From: Rhodococcus rhodochrous
GTDB taxonomy: Bacteria > Actinomycetota > Actinomycetes > Mycobacteriales > Mycobacteriaceae
Assembly: GCF_900187265.1 (NCBI RefSeq)
Contig: NZ_LT906450.1
Coordinates: 682,001 to 746,000 of the forward strand
Length of the DNA: 64,000 bases
Direction: 5' to 3'
The notes under the pieces are model-generated. The model made no database searches and was not told where the DNA came from. It was given only the letters and a program-made list of their open reading frames with translations. The translations under genes and the position numbers were made by a program. Position 1 is the first letter of the stretch. Each line of letters starts with the position of its first letter. Of the stretch, positions 43,099 through 51,798 are shown piece by piece.

Positions 43099-44261
43099 CC
43101 GGCGCCTCCGGTGAGCAGTTCGAACAGCGAGTCGGGGACGAAGACCGGCGAGGTGTTGCCGGCCTCGAACGGGTTGGCGCCGGTGTTCGCCACGACGTAC
43201 GGGGCGGGGGTCTCGTCGGCCGTCACGATCGGCAGGGGACCGCAGCGTGGCCCGCCGGTGGCCTCGACCACCGGAAGGTTGCGCGGATATTCGTACGGGT
43301 CGGTGCCGAGCAGGAAGGTCGACTTCAGCATCATCGACGAGCCGTTGCCGCCCGAGGCCGGTTCGGCGAGTTGCCGGGCACGGTCGGCGCCCTGCAGGAA
43401 ACAGGGGAGGACCGGCGAGTACTCCTCGAGGAGAGAGGCCGTCGGGCGCAGCAGGTCGAGCACGTCGACGATCTGCTCGCTGTTCGGCTCGACCACGCGG
43501 CGACCGGCGTCGCCCATGCCGATCGCGGCGAGCAGGACGCGGTCGAGGTCGTCGGCGCGGTCGACGAGGGTCGTGCCGGTGACGGCGAGATTGTCGAACG
43601 ACGCCACGATCCCGTCGGTGGCTCCGGCGTAGATGTCGGCGGTCGTCTCGGCGGCGGCGAGATCGCGTCGCAGTGTCTCTGTGCGTGGTTCGATCCGGGT
43701 GAGGACGGCGTCGGTGTCGACGAGCGCGCGGCCGAGCGACTCGCCCTGTCCGCGCAACGCCGACGACAGCGCACCGAGCGTGCGGTTCAGCTTCGCCGGA
43801 TCGACCGCCTGCAGGACGTCGGACAGGGATTCGAAGACGGTGTTCGTCTCCACGGTCACGTTCGACGCGCGCAGCACCGTACCTTCGGTCAGTCCGACCG
43901 GGCCGGGTGACGGCGGGTCGGTGAGAGTGACGTACTTGGCGCCGAAGACCGTCGTGGCGCGGATGTCGGCGCCGGGGTCGGCGGGCAGCCGGGCGGCGGC
44001 GTCCGGATCCAGGCGCAGTTCGATCACCGCGCCGGACGGCGTCTGCTGCACCGTGGTGACGCTGCCGACGTGTACACCGTGCGCCTTGACCATGGCGCCG
44101 TCCTCGAGCATCAGACCGGAGCGGCCGCTCTCGACGGTCACCTTCACGCCGGGCGTGAACGAGCCGCGGAAGCCGTGGTAGACGAACACGAGAACGAGCG
44201 CGGAGACGACGACGAAGCAGATCGCAGCGACCTTCGGCAACCAGGTGGGCACGCTCCTCAC
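43095..44261 (-). CDS. mceA: Mce-family protein MceA, second mce operon
   Basis: A 388-residue Mce protein from a GTG that overlaps the yrbEB stop (GTGA): anchor VAAICFVVVSALVLVFVYHG, MCE domain (VTVESGRSGLMLEDGAMVKAHG in parts; ATTVFGAKYVTL), helical region and C-terminal CGPLPIVT and FVPDSLFELL. Equivalent in order to Mce4A (392 aa). Substrate of this second system is unknown. Confidence 0.88.
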   Translation of the reverse strand: MRSVPTWLPKVAAICFVVVSALVLVFVYHGFRGSFTPGVKVTVESGRSGLMLEDGAMVKAHGVHVGSVTTVQQTPSGAVIELRLDPDAAARLPADPGADIRATTVFGAKYVTLTDPPSPGPVGLTEGTVLRASNVTVETNTVFESLSDVLQAVDPAKLNRTLGALSSALRGQGESLGRALVDTDAVLTRIEPRTETLRRDLAAAETTADIYAGATDGIVASFDNLAVTGTTLVDRADDLDRVLLAAIGMGDAGRRVVEPNSEQIVDVLDLLRPTASLLEEYSPVLPCFLQGADRARQLAEPASGGNGSSMMLKSTFLLGTDPYEYPRNLPVVEATGGPRCGPLPIVTADETPAPYVVANTGANPFEAGNTSPVFVPDSLFELLTGGAG

Positions 44262-45118
44262 CCCGCCAGATGCAGCTGGCGGCTGCTGCCATAGAGGACC
44301 AGGGAGATCAGCAGGGTCACCGTCACCACCGCGATGAGCGACATCCGCACCGCGCGACCCGTCGCGACACCGACACCGGACGGTCCGCCCGTGGCGGTGT
44401 AGCCGTAGTAGCTGTGCACGGTCATGACGACCACGGCCATGGTGATCGCCTGCCCGAAGGACCACAACACGTCGGTGGGACGCAGGAAGGTCGCGAAGTA
44501 GTGGTCGTAGACGCCGGGCGACTGGCCGAGCACCACGACGGTCGCGATGCGGCTCGACAGGAACGACGCCAGCACCGACAGCGAGTACAGCGGCACGACG
44601 GCGATCAGGCCCGCCAGGATCCGGGTGCCGACGAGATACGGCACCGATTTGATGGCCATGACCTCGAGCGCGTCGATCTCCTCGCTGATCCGCATCGCGC
44701 CGAGTTGCGCGGTGGTGCCGGCGCCGATGGTCGCGGCGAGACCGACACCGGCCGTCACGGGCGCGACGACCCGGACGTTGACGTAGGCGGACAGGAAACC
44801 GGTGAGCGCTTCGACACCGATGTTGCCGAGCGAGGTGAAGCCCTGAACGGCGACGGTCGCGCCGGCGAACAGGGTGAGGAAACCCATGATGGCGACGCTG
44901 CCGCCCACCATCGCGAGCACACCGGTGCCGAGACCGATCTCCGAGACGACGCGCAGTGTCTCGCGCGGATAGTGCCGGGCCGCTCGCACCGTCGAGAACA
45001 GCGCGCCGACGAGGAAGACGACCTGGCGCCCCAGGGTGTCGATGCTGCGCGAGATCCCGTGACCGATGCGGCGCACCACCTGCGCCGTCCGCCCGGTGGC
45101 CGCGCCCGTGACGCTCAT
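44258..45118 (-). CDS. yrbEB: YrbEB permease, second mce operon
   Basis: A 286-residue MlaE-family integral membrane permease (FTSLGNIGVEALTGFLSAYVNVRVVAP in parts; GAGTTAQLGAMRISEEIDALEVM in parts; SPGVYDHYFATFL). About five or six transmembrane helices. With YrbEA it forms the ABC-type permease pair that takes substrate from the Mce shuttle; the ATPase (MceG/Mkl) is not in this window. ATG overlaps the yrbEA stop. Confidence 0.9.
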   Translation of the reverse strand: MSVTGAATGRTAQVVRRIGHGISRSIDTLGRQVVFLVGALFSTVRAARHYPRETLRVVSEIGLGTGVLAMVGGSVAIMGFLTLFAGATVAVQGFTSLGNIGVEALTGFLSAYVNVRVVAPVTAGVGLAATIGAGTTAQLGAMRISEEIDALEVMAIKSVPYLVGTRILAGLIAVVPLYSLSVLASFLSSRIATVVVLGQSPGVYDHYFATFLRPTDVLWSFGQAITMAVVVMTVHSYYGYTATGGPSGVGVATGRAVRMSLIAVVTVTLLISLVLYGSSRQLHLAG

Positions 45119-45879
45119 CTGCCCATCACCGCGATCCCGATCGAGGTGAGCAGCATGTTGGCGAGGAACAACGCGACGAAGGCGAAGACCACGGTCTCGT
45201 TGACGGCCTCGCCGACGCTCTTCGGACCGCCGCTGACCGAGAGCCCGCGATGGCACGCGATCAGGCCCGCGAGCAGGCCGAAGACCGCCGCCTTGATCTC
45301 CGAGAGCAGCAGCTCACCGGGACCGACGAGCAACGTGACCCCCGCGGCGTACGCGCCGGGGTCGACGTTCTGGAGTGTCACCGAGAAGAAGAACCCGCCG
45401 ATCAGGCCGATCGCGCACACCGCCCCGTTGAGCGTGACCGCGACGGCGGTCGACGCCAGTGCGCGCGGCAGCACGAGCCGGGCGGCGGGGTCGATGCCGA
45501 GTACCTCGAGCGCGGCGATCTCGTCACGGATGGTGCGGGAACCGAGGTCGGCGGCGATCGCGGTGGCGCCGGCCCCGGCGACGACCAGCACCGTCACGAG
45601 CGGGCCGATCTGTGTGATGGCGCCGAGCCCGGCGCCCGCTCCGCTCAGGTCGCCGGCACCGATCTCGAGCAGCAGCGAGTTGAGCGTGAACACGACGAGG
45701 ACGGTGAACGGGACGGACATCAGGATCGTGGGCACGAGCGACACCCGGGCGATGAACCAGAACTGGGTGAGGAATTCGCGCCACTGGAAGCGGGAGCGGA
45801 ACAGGGCGGTGAACGCGTCGAGGGACAGCGCATAGAAACCGCCGAGTGCGTGTGCGGTCGCGCGTGGCACCGATCCCAT
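45115..45879 (-). CDS. yrbEA: YrbEA permease, first gene of the second mce operon
   Basis: A 254-residue MlaE permease, the same length as YrbE4A of this window (FRSRFQWREFLTQFWFIARVSLVPT in parts; GAGATAIAADLGSRTIRDEIAALEVLGIDP in parts; GPKSVGEAVNETVVFAF). I chose the ATG at 45879, preceded by GCGAGGATTC; an ATG at 45906 is also in frame. It starts 119 bp downstream of the fadD17 stop on the same strand, with a perfect palindrome in the gap. Confidence 0.9.
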   Translation of the reverse strand: MGSVPRATAHALGGFYALSLDAFTALFRSRFQWREFLTQFWFIARVSLVPTILMSVPFTVLVVFTLNSLLLEIGAGDLSGAGAGLGAITQIGPLVTVLVVAGAGATAIAADLGSRTIRDEIAALEVLGIDPAARLVLPRALASTAVAVTLNGAVCAIGLIGGFFFSVTLQNVDPGAYAAGVTLLVGPGELLLSEIKAAVFGLLAGLIACHRGLSVSGGPKSVGEAVNETVVFAFVALFLANMLLTSIGIAVMGR

Positions 45880-45942
45880 GAATCCTCGCTTCTTCCACGG
45901 TCGCATCGACGAAACCGCGTCCCGACCTCTCGGGTGCGCCGA

Positions 45943-45960
45943 ACATACCCCAGGGTATGT
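45943..45960. promoter_or_regulatory. Palindromic operator upstream of the second mce operon
   Basis: ACATACCC-CA-GGGTATGT is a perfect 8-bp-arm palindrome, 64 bp upstream of yrbEA and unlike the KstR box. A second shorter one (TCCCGGG-T-CCCGGGA, 45979-45993) lies next to the fadD17 stop. Together they suggest separate control of this transporter. Confidence 0.65.
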
Positions 45961-45998
45961 AGAGCGGCAAGGGAGCGATCCCGGGTCCCGGGACGACG

Positions 45999-47633
45999 CT
46001 ATCGCGCAGAAGTGCCGACGGAGGCGGGTTCGAGAAGGTGCACCAGTTCGTCTGACAACAGCCGGAATTCGGAATCACCACGTTCCCGGAGCCACACCGG
46101 ATCGCTGCAGGACCAGCGTTCGGCAGCCAGGGAACGGGTCAGGACCTTGAAGGTCGCGGTGCGGGGGAACTCGCTGCAGACACGGATCAGACCGGGCATC
46201 TGCTTGGGTCCGAGATCGGTCTGCGCATCGAGGAAACGGGCGAACGCCACCGGATCGAAGTCGGAGCCTGCCGCCGGGATCACCGCGGCCATCACGCGGT
46301 CGCCGACGTTGCGGTCGGGCACCCCGTACACCGCGACCTGAGCGAAGCCCTCGTACCGCATCAGAATGCGCTCGATGGGTGCCGCACCGAGATTCTCCCC
46401 GTCCACCCGGAGCCAGCCCGAGCTGCGTCCGGCGAAGTAGACGAAGTCGTTCTCGTCCCGGTAGGCGAGGTCGCCGCTGTGATAGCGCCCGTCGCGGAGT
46501 CGTTCGGCGTCGGCCTCGGGATTGTTGTAATAGCCGTCGAACAGACCGGCGCCGCGCACGTTGACCAGTTCGCCCGTCGCGGCGTCGGCGTTGGTGATCC
46601 TGCCGTTCGCGTCGAACACCGCGGGAGGGCAAGGTCGCCCCGTCTCGGGGTCGAGGATCTCGATGCCCTCGGGAAGCCGACCGAGGGCGCCGGCCGGTGC
46701 GTCGGGTGCCGACGCGATCGCGATGCCGCCCTCGGTCGAGCCGAACCCGTCGACCACCCGCGCGCCGAAGCGCCGCGTGAACTCGGTGACGTCGGCGGCC
46801 GACGCCTCGTTGCCGTACACGATGCGCAGCGGGTTGTCGTGGTCGTCGGGCTGCTCGGGAGTCGCCACCACATACGACAGCGGCTTGCCGACGTAGTTCG
46901 CGAAGGTCACGCCGTAGCGGCGGACGTCGGAAAGGAAACCCGACGCCGAGAACCGGCGACGCAGGGCGATGCTGCCGCGCGCCGCGAGCCCGATCGACCA
47001 ACCGGCGATCATCGCGTTGGAGTGGAACAGCGGCATCGACACGTACACGGTGTCGTCGGGGCCGAGACCGAACCGCGTGGCGAGCATCGTCGCGGGATCG
47101 GTGAACTTGCGGTGCGTGCACCGCACGGCCTTCGGGTCGCCGCTCGTGCCCGACGTGAAGATCAGCATGAACAGGTCGTCGGGGGAGGGCGCGGCAGTCT
47201 CCACGACGGTATCGGCGAACGGGGCGAGCATCGTCGTCCACTCGGGGGAGTCGACGTCGATCACCCGCACGTCGCCGAGATCCACACCGTCGAGCAGGGA
47301 CGCATGGGCGGCCTCGGTGAACACGACCCGGCAGTCGGCGAGCGCGATGTCGCGGGCGAGCGCCGCGCCGCGCCGGGTCGTGTTCAGGCCCACCACCACC
47401 GAACCGGAGAAGGCTGCGGCGCCGAGCAGCAACGAGAACTCCGGGACGTTGTCCATGAGGATCCCGATGTGCTTCGGCGCCGGGTCGTCGAGCAGGTCGC
47501 GCAGCAGTGCGGCGCGTCGCCGGGACTGCGCGACGTGTTCGCGCCACGACAGTTCGGTCTCCTCGAAGCGCAGGCCTCGATCGTCGACGTCGGCGAGTCG
47601 TTCGAGCAGTTCGGTAACGGTGAGGGCGGTCAT
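45999..47633 (-). CDS. fadD17: Acyl-CoA synthetase FadD17
   Basis: A 544-residue ANL ligase (MTALTVTELLERLADVDDRG): AMP motif FTSGTSGDPKAVRCTHRKF near 168, VDGFGSTEGGIAIAS, YHSGDLAYRDENDFVYFAGR (in parts) and a C-terminal region ending FKVLTRSLAAERW, where the usual PxGK Lys motif reads RTATFKVLTR. Third gene of the fadE26-fadE27-fadD17 operon (order of Rv3504-Rv3506). The ATG lies 4 nt after the fadE27 stop. FadD17 is linked to CoA activation of short steroid side chains. Confidence 0.9.
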   Translation of the reverse strand: MTALTVTELLERLADVDDRGLRFEETELSWREHVAQSRRRAALLRDLLDDPAPKHIGILMDNVPEFSLLLGAAAFSGSVVVGLNTTRRGAALARDIALADCRVVFTEAAHASLLDGVDLGDVRVIDVDSPEWTTMLAPFADTVVETAAPSPDDLFMLIFTSGTSGDPKAVRCTHRKFTDPATMLATRFGLGPDDTVYVSMPLFHSNAMIAGWSIGLAARGSIALRRRFSASGFLSDVRRYGVTFANYVGKPLSYVVATPEQPDDHDNPLRIVYGNEASAADVTEFTRRFGARVVDGFGSTEGGIAIASAPDAPAGALGRLPEGIEILDPETGRPCPPAVFDANGRITNADAATGELVNVRGAGLFDGYYNNPEADAERLRDGRYHSGDLAYRDENDFVYFAGRSSGWLRVDGENLGAAPIERILMRYEGFAQVAVYGVPDRNVGDRVMAAVIPAAGSDFDPVAFARFLDAQTDLGPKQMPGLIRVCSEFPRTATFKVLTRSLAAERWSCSDPVWLRERGDSEFRLLSDELVHLLEPASVGTSAR

Positions 47634-47637
47634 GCGA

Positions 47638-48753
47638 TCAGGCCGGGACGTCGGCGAGTTCGCCTCCGAGCGCGCGCAACTGGTCGGTGGCGGAGCCGAG
47701 CAGGAACTCGTGGTGCTTGGCCGCGAGGAAGTAGCGGTGCACCGGATGGTCCTCGTCGAGCCCGACACCGCCGTGCACGTGCACGGTCGTGTGCGCGACA
47801 CGGTGTCCCGCATCGGCCGCCCAGAAGGCCGCGGTGCGCAGGGCGTCGTCGTGACGCTCACCCGAAACCATCCGGAAGGCGGCCTGCCACAATGTCAGTC
47901 GCACCGCCTTGACGTCGATGTAGGCGTCGGCGAGTCGCTGGGAGACGGCCTGGAAACTGCCGATCGGGCGGTCGAACTGGACGCGTTCGCGCGCGTACTG
48001 CGCGGTGAGCTCGAGGGCCTGTTCGAGGACGCCGCACTGGTAGGCGGCGGAGCCGAGCAGGCTGCGGTCGCGCAACCACGTCGCCACGGCGACGCCGTCG
48101 GTGCCGAGAACACGGTCGGCCGGGAGCGGGACCTGCTCGAGGGTGACGATGCCGCGACTGTCGAAGTCGGTGGTCTGCTGCCGGGTGATCGAGACACCCG
48201 GATCGTCGGGTCGCACGAGGAACACCGCCACCGAGTCGCCGACGGTGGCCGGGACGAGGAAACCGTCGGCGACCGGCGCGGCGTCGACGACGATCTTCAC
48301 GCCGTCGAGCACGTGCCCGTCGCCCGTGGCCTGCGCCCGGGTCGCGGGGGCCGTGGGGTCGGGGTTCAGTTCCTCGGCGAGCGCGGCGGAGAGGATCTGC
48401 TCGCCGGTCGCCGCGGGGCGTCCCCACTCGGCCTGCTGCTCGGCGGTGCCGAACTCCGCGATCGCCGACGCGCACGCGGCGATCGAGCCGATGTACGGGA
48501 CGGCGGCGACGCCGCGGCCGAGTTCGCGCAGGATGCTCGCCTGCTCGAGCGGCCCGTACCCGTCTCCGCCCAGCGACTCGGGAAGCGCGGCGCCGAGCAC
48601 GCCCGACGATGCGAGCGTGTCCCACAGGGTGCGGTCGAGGCGGTCCTCGGAGGCATCGAGTGTGCGCAGGTGCTCGTTGGTGACGATGTCCGCGACGATG
48701 CTGCGGGTCAGTTCTGCGAGATCCTGCTGGGCCTCGGTAAGGGTGAAGTCCAC
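47638..48753 (-). CDS. fadE27: Acyl-CoA dehydrogenase FadE27 (ChsE5)
   Basis: A 371-residue acyl-CoA dehydrogenase (GTG start, AAAGGAC upstream; ALPESLGGDGYGPLEQ, ARERVQFDRPIGSFQAVSQ in part, VHGGVGLDEDHPVHRYFL in part). In M. tuberculosis FadE26-FadE27 form an alpha2beta2 enzyme (ChsE4-ChsE5) that dehydrogenates C8 and C5 steroid side-chain CoA esters. It follows fadE26 by 15 nt. Confidence 0.93.
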   Translation of the reverse strand: MDFTLTEAQQDLAELTRSIVADIVTNEHLRTLDASEDRLDRTLWDTLASSGVLGAALPESLGGDGYGPLEQASILRELGRGVAAVPYIGSIAACASAIAEFGTAEQQAEWGRPAATGEQILSAALAEELNPDPTAPATRAQATGDGHVLDGVKIVVDAAPVADGFLVPATVGDSVAVFLVRPDDPGVSITRQQTTDFDSRGIVTLEQVPLPADRVLGTDGVAVATWLRDRSLLGSAAYQCGVLEQALELTAQYARERVQFDRPIGSFQAVSQRLADAYIDVKAVRLTLWQAAFRMVSGERHDDALRTAAFWAADAGHRVAHTTVHVHGGVGLDEDHPVHRYFLAAKHHEFLLGSATDQLRALGGELADVPA

Positions 48754-48768
48754 GGTGCGCGTCCTTTT

Positions 48769-49953
48769 CTAACGCTTGGCGGGCGGCTGGCCGAGAGCGG
48801 TCATCGCGATGATGTCGCGCTGGACCTCGTTGGTGCCGCCACCGAAGGTGAGGATGAGGGAACTGCGGTGCATGCGTTCGATCCGGCCGCGGAGCAGTGC
48901 GCCGGCCGAGTTCTGCCGTACCGTCGCCGCGGGTCCGAGGACCTCCATGAGCAACCGGTAGGCCTCGGTCGCGAATTCGGTGCCGAACACCTTGTTGGCC
49001 GAGGCGGCCTCCGGACCGAGCGGGGTCGTGCCGGCGCTCGAGGCGATGTCCCAGTTCATCAGCTGCAGGTATTCGGCCTTGGCATGGACGCGTGCCAGGT
49101 TGATCTGCACCCATTCCTGGTCGATCACCCGTCGTCCGTCGGGCAGGTGCGTCTCCTGCGCCCAGCGCCGGACCTCGGTCAGCGCGGTGCGCACGGGACC
49201 GGCGGAGGTGAGTGCGACCCGCTCGTGATTGAGCTGGTTGGTGATGAGCGCCCAGCCGCCGTCGACCTCACCGACGAGCGCGGACGCCGGGACGCGCACG
49301 TCCTGGTAGTAGGTGGCGCTCGTGTCGGGGCCGGCCATGGTGTGCACGGGGGTGTACGAGAAGCCGGGAGCGTCGGTCGGCACGATGAAGACGCTGATCC
49401 CCTTGTGCTTCTTGACATCCGGGTTGGTGCGCGCGGCGAGCCAGACGTAGTCGGCGTAGGCGATCAGGCTCGTCCACATCTTCTGCCCGTTGATGACCCA
49501 CTCGTCGCCGTCGCGCACGGCGGTGGTGCGCAGCGAGGCGAGGTCGGTGCCGGCGCCGGGTTCGGAATAGCCGATCGAGAAGTGCAGTTCTCCCGCGGAG
49601 ATGCGGGGGAGGAAGAACTCCTTCTGCTCGTCCGTGCCGTAGTGCATGATCGTCGGCGCGACCGAGTCGATGGTGAGGAACGGGACGGGCGCGCCGGCGA
49701 TGGCCGCCTCGTCGGTGAAGATCAATTGGTCCATCGCGGAACGGTTCTGGCCGCCGTATTCCTCGGGCCACCCGAGGGTGAGCCAGCCGTCCTTGCCCAT
49801 CTGCTGCACGACCTCGCGGTACACGTTGCCGGAGCCGTACTCCCCGGTCGTGGCCGCGAGTGCCTCGCGGCGCTCGGGGGTCATGATCTGTGCGAAATAG
49901 GCCCGCAATTCCTCGCGGAGGGCTTGTTGCCCGGGGGTGTAGGAGATGTCCAC
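48769..49953 (-). CDS. fadE26: Acyl-CoA dehydrogenase FadE26 (ChsE4)
   Basis: A 394-residue acyl-CoA dehydrogenase with long runs shared with M. tuberculosis FadE26 (TPERREALA, GNVYREVVQQMGKDGWL, FTDEAAIAGAPVPFLTIDSV in part, IGYSEPGAGTDLASLRTTAVRDGD in parts, LILTFGGGTNEVQRDI). The GTG at 49953 with GGAGCGTTC upstream matches the family N-terminus; the in-frame ATG at 50016 adds 21 unrelated residues that run into the KstR promoter. First gene of the fadE26-fadE27-fadD17 operon. Confidence 0.94.
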   Translation of the reverse strand: MDISYTPGQQALREELRAYFAQIMTPERREALAATTGEYGSGNVYREVVQQMGKDGWLTLGWPEEYGGQNRSAMDQLIFTDEAAIAGAPVPFLTIDSVAPTIMHYGTDEQKEFFLPRISAGELHFSIGYSEPGAGTDLASLRTTAVRDGDEWVINGQKMWTSLIAYADYVWLAARTNPDVKKHKGISVFIVPTDAPGFSYTPVHTMAGPDTSATYYQDVRVPASALVGEVDGGWALITNQLNHERVALTSAGPVRTALTEVRRWAQETHLPDGRRVIDQEWVQINLARVHAKAEYLQLMNWDIASSAGTTPLGPEAASANKVFGTEFATEAYRLLMEVLGPAATVRQNSAGALLRGRIERMHRSSLILTFGGGTNEVQRDIIAMTALGQPPAKR

Positions 49954-50026
49954 GAACGCTCCGTTTCGTCGCTGCGGGTCCCCGCGAATCGTCTCTGTGG
50001 GATCATCGCGAATCATTGCACAGAAT

Positions 50027-50040
50027 TGGAACGCGTTCTA
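50027..50040. promoter_or_regulatory. KstR operator between fadE26 and fdxD
   Basis: TGGAACGCGTTCTA is an exact KstR box. It lies 74 bp before the fadE26 GTG and 47 bp before the fdxD ATG and can serve both directions. Confidence 0.9.
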
Positions 50041-50086
50041 GTCTGGACGCGATCGGTCGGCGCGAATGTGAAGCGAGGTCTCCGGA

Positions 50087-50272
50087 ATGGATGTCAAGGT
50101 CGACTTCGACCGCTGTGAAGCGAACGGCGTGTGTGTCGGGCTGGCGCCCGACGTGTTCGATCTCAACGACGACGACGAGCTGATCGTCACCCACCCCGTA
50201 CCCGAGGGAAGTGAGGACGCCGTGCGTGAAGCCGTCGCCCAGTGCCCGCGTGCGGCGCTCGCGGAGGCGTGA
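50087..50272 (+). CDS. fdxD: 3Fe-4S ferredoxin FdxD
   Basis: A 61-residue ferredoxin with cluster ligands C10, C16 and C53 (CEANGVC and CPRAAL). Such single-cluster ferredoxins usually donate electrons to cytochromes P450; Cyp125 in this window is an obvious candidate, by inference. The position between fadE26 and hsd4A matches Rv3503c. KstR-controlled. Confidence 0.93.
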   Translation: MDVKVDFDRCEANGVCVGLAPDVFDLNDDDELIVTHPVPEGSEDAVREAVAQCPRAALAEA

Positions 50273-50310
50273 GCGCCTCGCGGTGACCGGCACCGGCCCT
50301 TGCCGGGAAA

Positions 50311-50324
50311 AATAACAAGTTCTA
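50311..50324 (+). promoter_or_regulatory. KstR-like box upstream of hsd4A
   Basis: AATAACAAGTTCTA agrees with the KstR consensus except for the first base. It lies 81 bp upstream of the hsd4A ATG, suggesting hsd4A has its own promoter in addition to read-through from fdxD. Confidence 0.65.
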
Positions 50325-50405
50325 CATTTTCGGTGCCCCCGGGTCCTGGTGGGGAGAGTACCGGCGTGCGGCCGGCAATCGGCCCGAATCTCGAGGAGTA
50401 CGTGG

Positions 50406-51332
50406 ATGAGTGCGGACGCCAACGGTGGCGTGGGGAACGACGATCGGGTGTCTCTCGAAGGGCGGGTCGCCGTCGTCACGGGAGCCGGAGCAGGTCTCGG
50501 ACGTGCCGAGGCGCTCGCGCTCGCGCGGGCCGGAGCGTCGGTGGTGGTCAACGATCTCGTGGAGAACGACGCGGTGGAGGACACCCTCGCGCGGATCCGC
50601 GATCTCGGTGCCGAGGCGGAGTTCGTGCCCGGCAGCGTCGCCGAGCGTGAGACGGCCGATGCGATGCTCGCCGCGGCGCAGGGCAAATTCGGCGGTCTCG
50701 ACATCGTCGTCAACAATGCGGGCATCACTCGGGATCGGATGCTGCCCAACATGTCCGACGACGAATGGGACTCGGTGGTCGCCGTGCACCTGCGCGGTCA
50801 CTTCCTACTCTCCCGCAATGCCGCGGCCTACTGGCGCGACCGGTCGAAGCAGGAGGGTGGCCCCGTCTACGGGCGCCTGGTCAACACGTCCTCGGAGGCC
50901 GGTCTGCTCGGTCCGCCCGGGCAGCCCAACTACGGCGCCGCCAAGGCCGGCATCACCGCACTCACCCTCTCGGCCGCTCGGGGTCTCGAGCGGTACGGGG
51001 TCCGGGCGAACGTGATCTGCCCCCGCGCGCGCACGTCGATGACCGAAGCGGTCTTCGGCGACGCCCCGGGGGACGGCATCGATCCGCTCTCGCCCGACCA
51101 CGTCGCGAATCTGGTCGCCTATCTCGCCTCCCCGGCGGCCGATCGCGTCAACGGGCAGGTCTTCATCGTCTACGGACCCATGGTGGCCCTGATGGCCGCA
51201 CCGGTCGTCGAGCAGCGTTTCGATGCCGACGGGCAGTGGACCCCAGCCGCGCTCGCCGACGAGCTCGGCGGTTACTTCGCCGATCGTGACCCGGGCCGGA
51301 CGTTCTCGGCCTCGGCGGCACTCGATCTCTAG
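50406..51332 (+). CDS. hsd4A: Hydroxysteroid/3-hydroxyacyl-CoA dehydrogenase Hsd4A (SDR)
   Basis: A 308-residue SDR (TGAGAGLG near 25, VVVNDLVENDAVED, NNAGITRDRMLPNMS, Ser in NTSSEAGL, NYGAAKAGI). It has the HSD17B4-like NAD/NNAGxxRDRM pattern. Rv3502c orthologues act both on 17-hydroxysteroids and on 3-hydroxyacyl-CoA side-chain intermediates. GAGGAG ribosome site. The gene order fdxD-hsd4A-yrbE4A matches Rv3503c-Rv3501c. A hairpin follows the stop, separating it from the mce4 promoter. Confidence 0.92.
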   Translation: MSADANGGVGNDDRVSLEGRVAVVTGAGAGLGRAEALALARAGASVVVNDLVENDAVEDTLARIRDLGAEAEFVPGSVAERETADAMLAAAQGKFGGLDIVVNNAGITRDRMLPNMSDDEWDSVVAVHLRGHFLLSRNAAAYWRDRSKQEGGPVYGRLVNTSSEAGLLGPPGQPNYGAAKAGITALTLSAARGLERYGVRANVICPRARTSMTEAVFGDAPGDGIDPLSPDHVANLVAYLASPAADRVNGQVFIVYGPMVALMAAPVVEQRFDADGQWTPAALADELGGYFADRDPGRTFSASAALDL

Positions 51333-51342
51333 TTCCGGTCGT

Positions 51343-51372
51343 CCCTGCTGTTCCCGCTCGGGGACAGCAGGG
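51343..51372 (+). terminator. Terminator hairpin after hsd4A
   Basis: 13-bp stem (51343-51355 with 51360-51372, one G-T pair) and loop GCTC, 10 bp after the hsd4A stop. Confidence 0.78.
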
Positions 51373-51493
51373 GGCCGTGTCTTCGCCCCCGGGCCGGATC
51401 CTGCAACCACGGGTGACGGACACCGGGGATTCCGGTAGCGTCACGCCCACTCGGGCCGTTTCTCCGGCTCTCGCCAGGCCTCGTATTTCTGCC

Positions 51494-51507
51494 TGGTACG
51501 TGTTCTA
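51494..51507 (+). promoter_or_regulatory. KstR-like box, distal, mce4 promoter
   Basis: TGGTACGTGTTCTA differs from the KstR consensus in one core base (TAC for AAC). It lies 291 bp upstream of yrbE4A. Confidence 0.5.
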
Positions 51508-51707
51508 GTTTTGTTTCGTCGTCACGACCCGCTCGCGAGTGTGACGACCTCCTGTGGCGACGTGGTCGAGCTCGGTTCCTGCGTCGAAAATCTCAGCGAA
51601 ACCCCAGTGTAAACCCACTTATGAGCGTGTCGATGTGCGTCGGTCGACGCCCGTGTGTCCGTTCGGACGGAAATGGATCGAGATGCCCCTCGACGGATCT
51701 TTGACAG

Positions 51708-51721
51708 GTGAACACGTTCTA
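51708..51721 (+). promoter_or_regulatory. KstR-like box, proximal, mce4 promoter
   Basis: GTGAACACGTTCTA has an intact AACnnGTTnnA core and only the first base off. It lies 77 bp upstream of the yrbE4A ATG and is the more likely functional site for the mce4 operon. Confidence 0.75.
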
Positions 51722-51798
51722 GTTAATATGACCCGGGTCACAGCACACGCCATCGATCGGCCGCGCGCCGACGACGTGAGGATCGAAGGGGGCACACG

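Larger units (their letters stand above)
51333..51798 (+). other. 466-bp intergenic promoter region of mce4
   Basis: It contains a terminator hairpin (51343-51372) and two KstR-like boxes (51494-51507 and 51708-51721), each one mismatch from consensus. The region is less GC-rich than its surroundings around 51590-51640 and 51715-51735. I see no convincing gene in it. Confidence 0.75.

Noticed and set aside
42082-44292. 736-residue minus-strand frame joining MceA and MceB regions
   Set aside because: The first 398 residues are mceA read out of frame (Arg-rich); only the MceB part from 43098 is coding.
46969-50118. 1049-residue plus-strand open frame across fadD17-fadE27-fadE26
   Set aside because: It is the antisense frame of three clear acyl-CoA genes and shows no domain.
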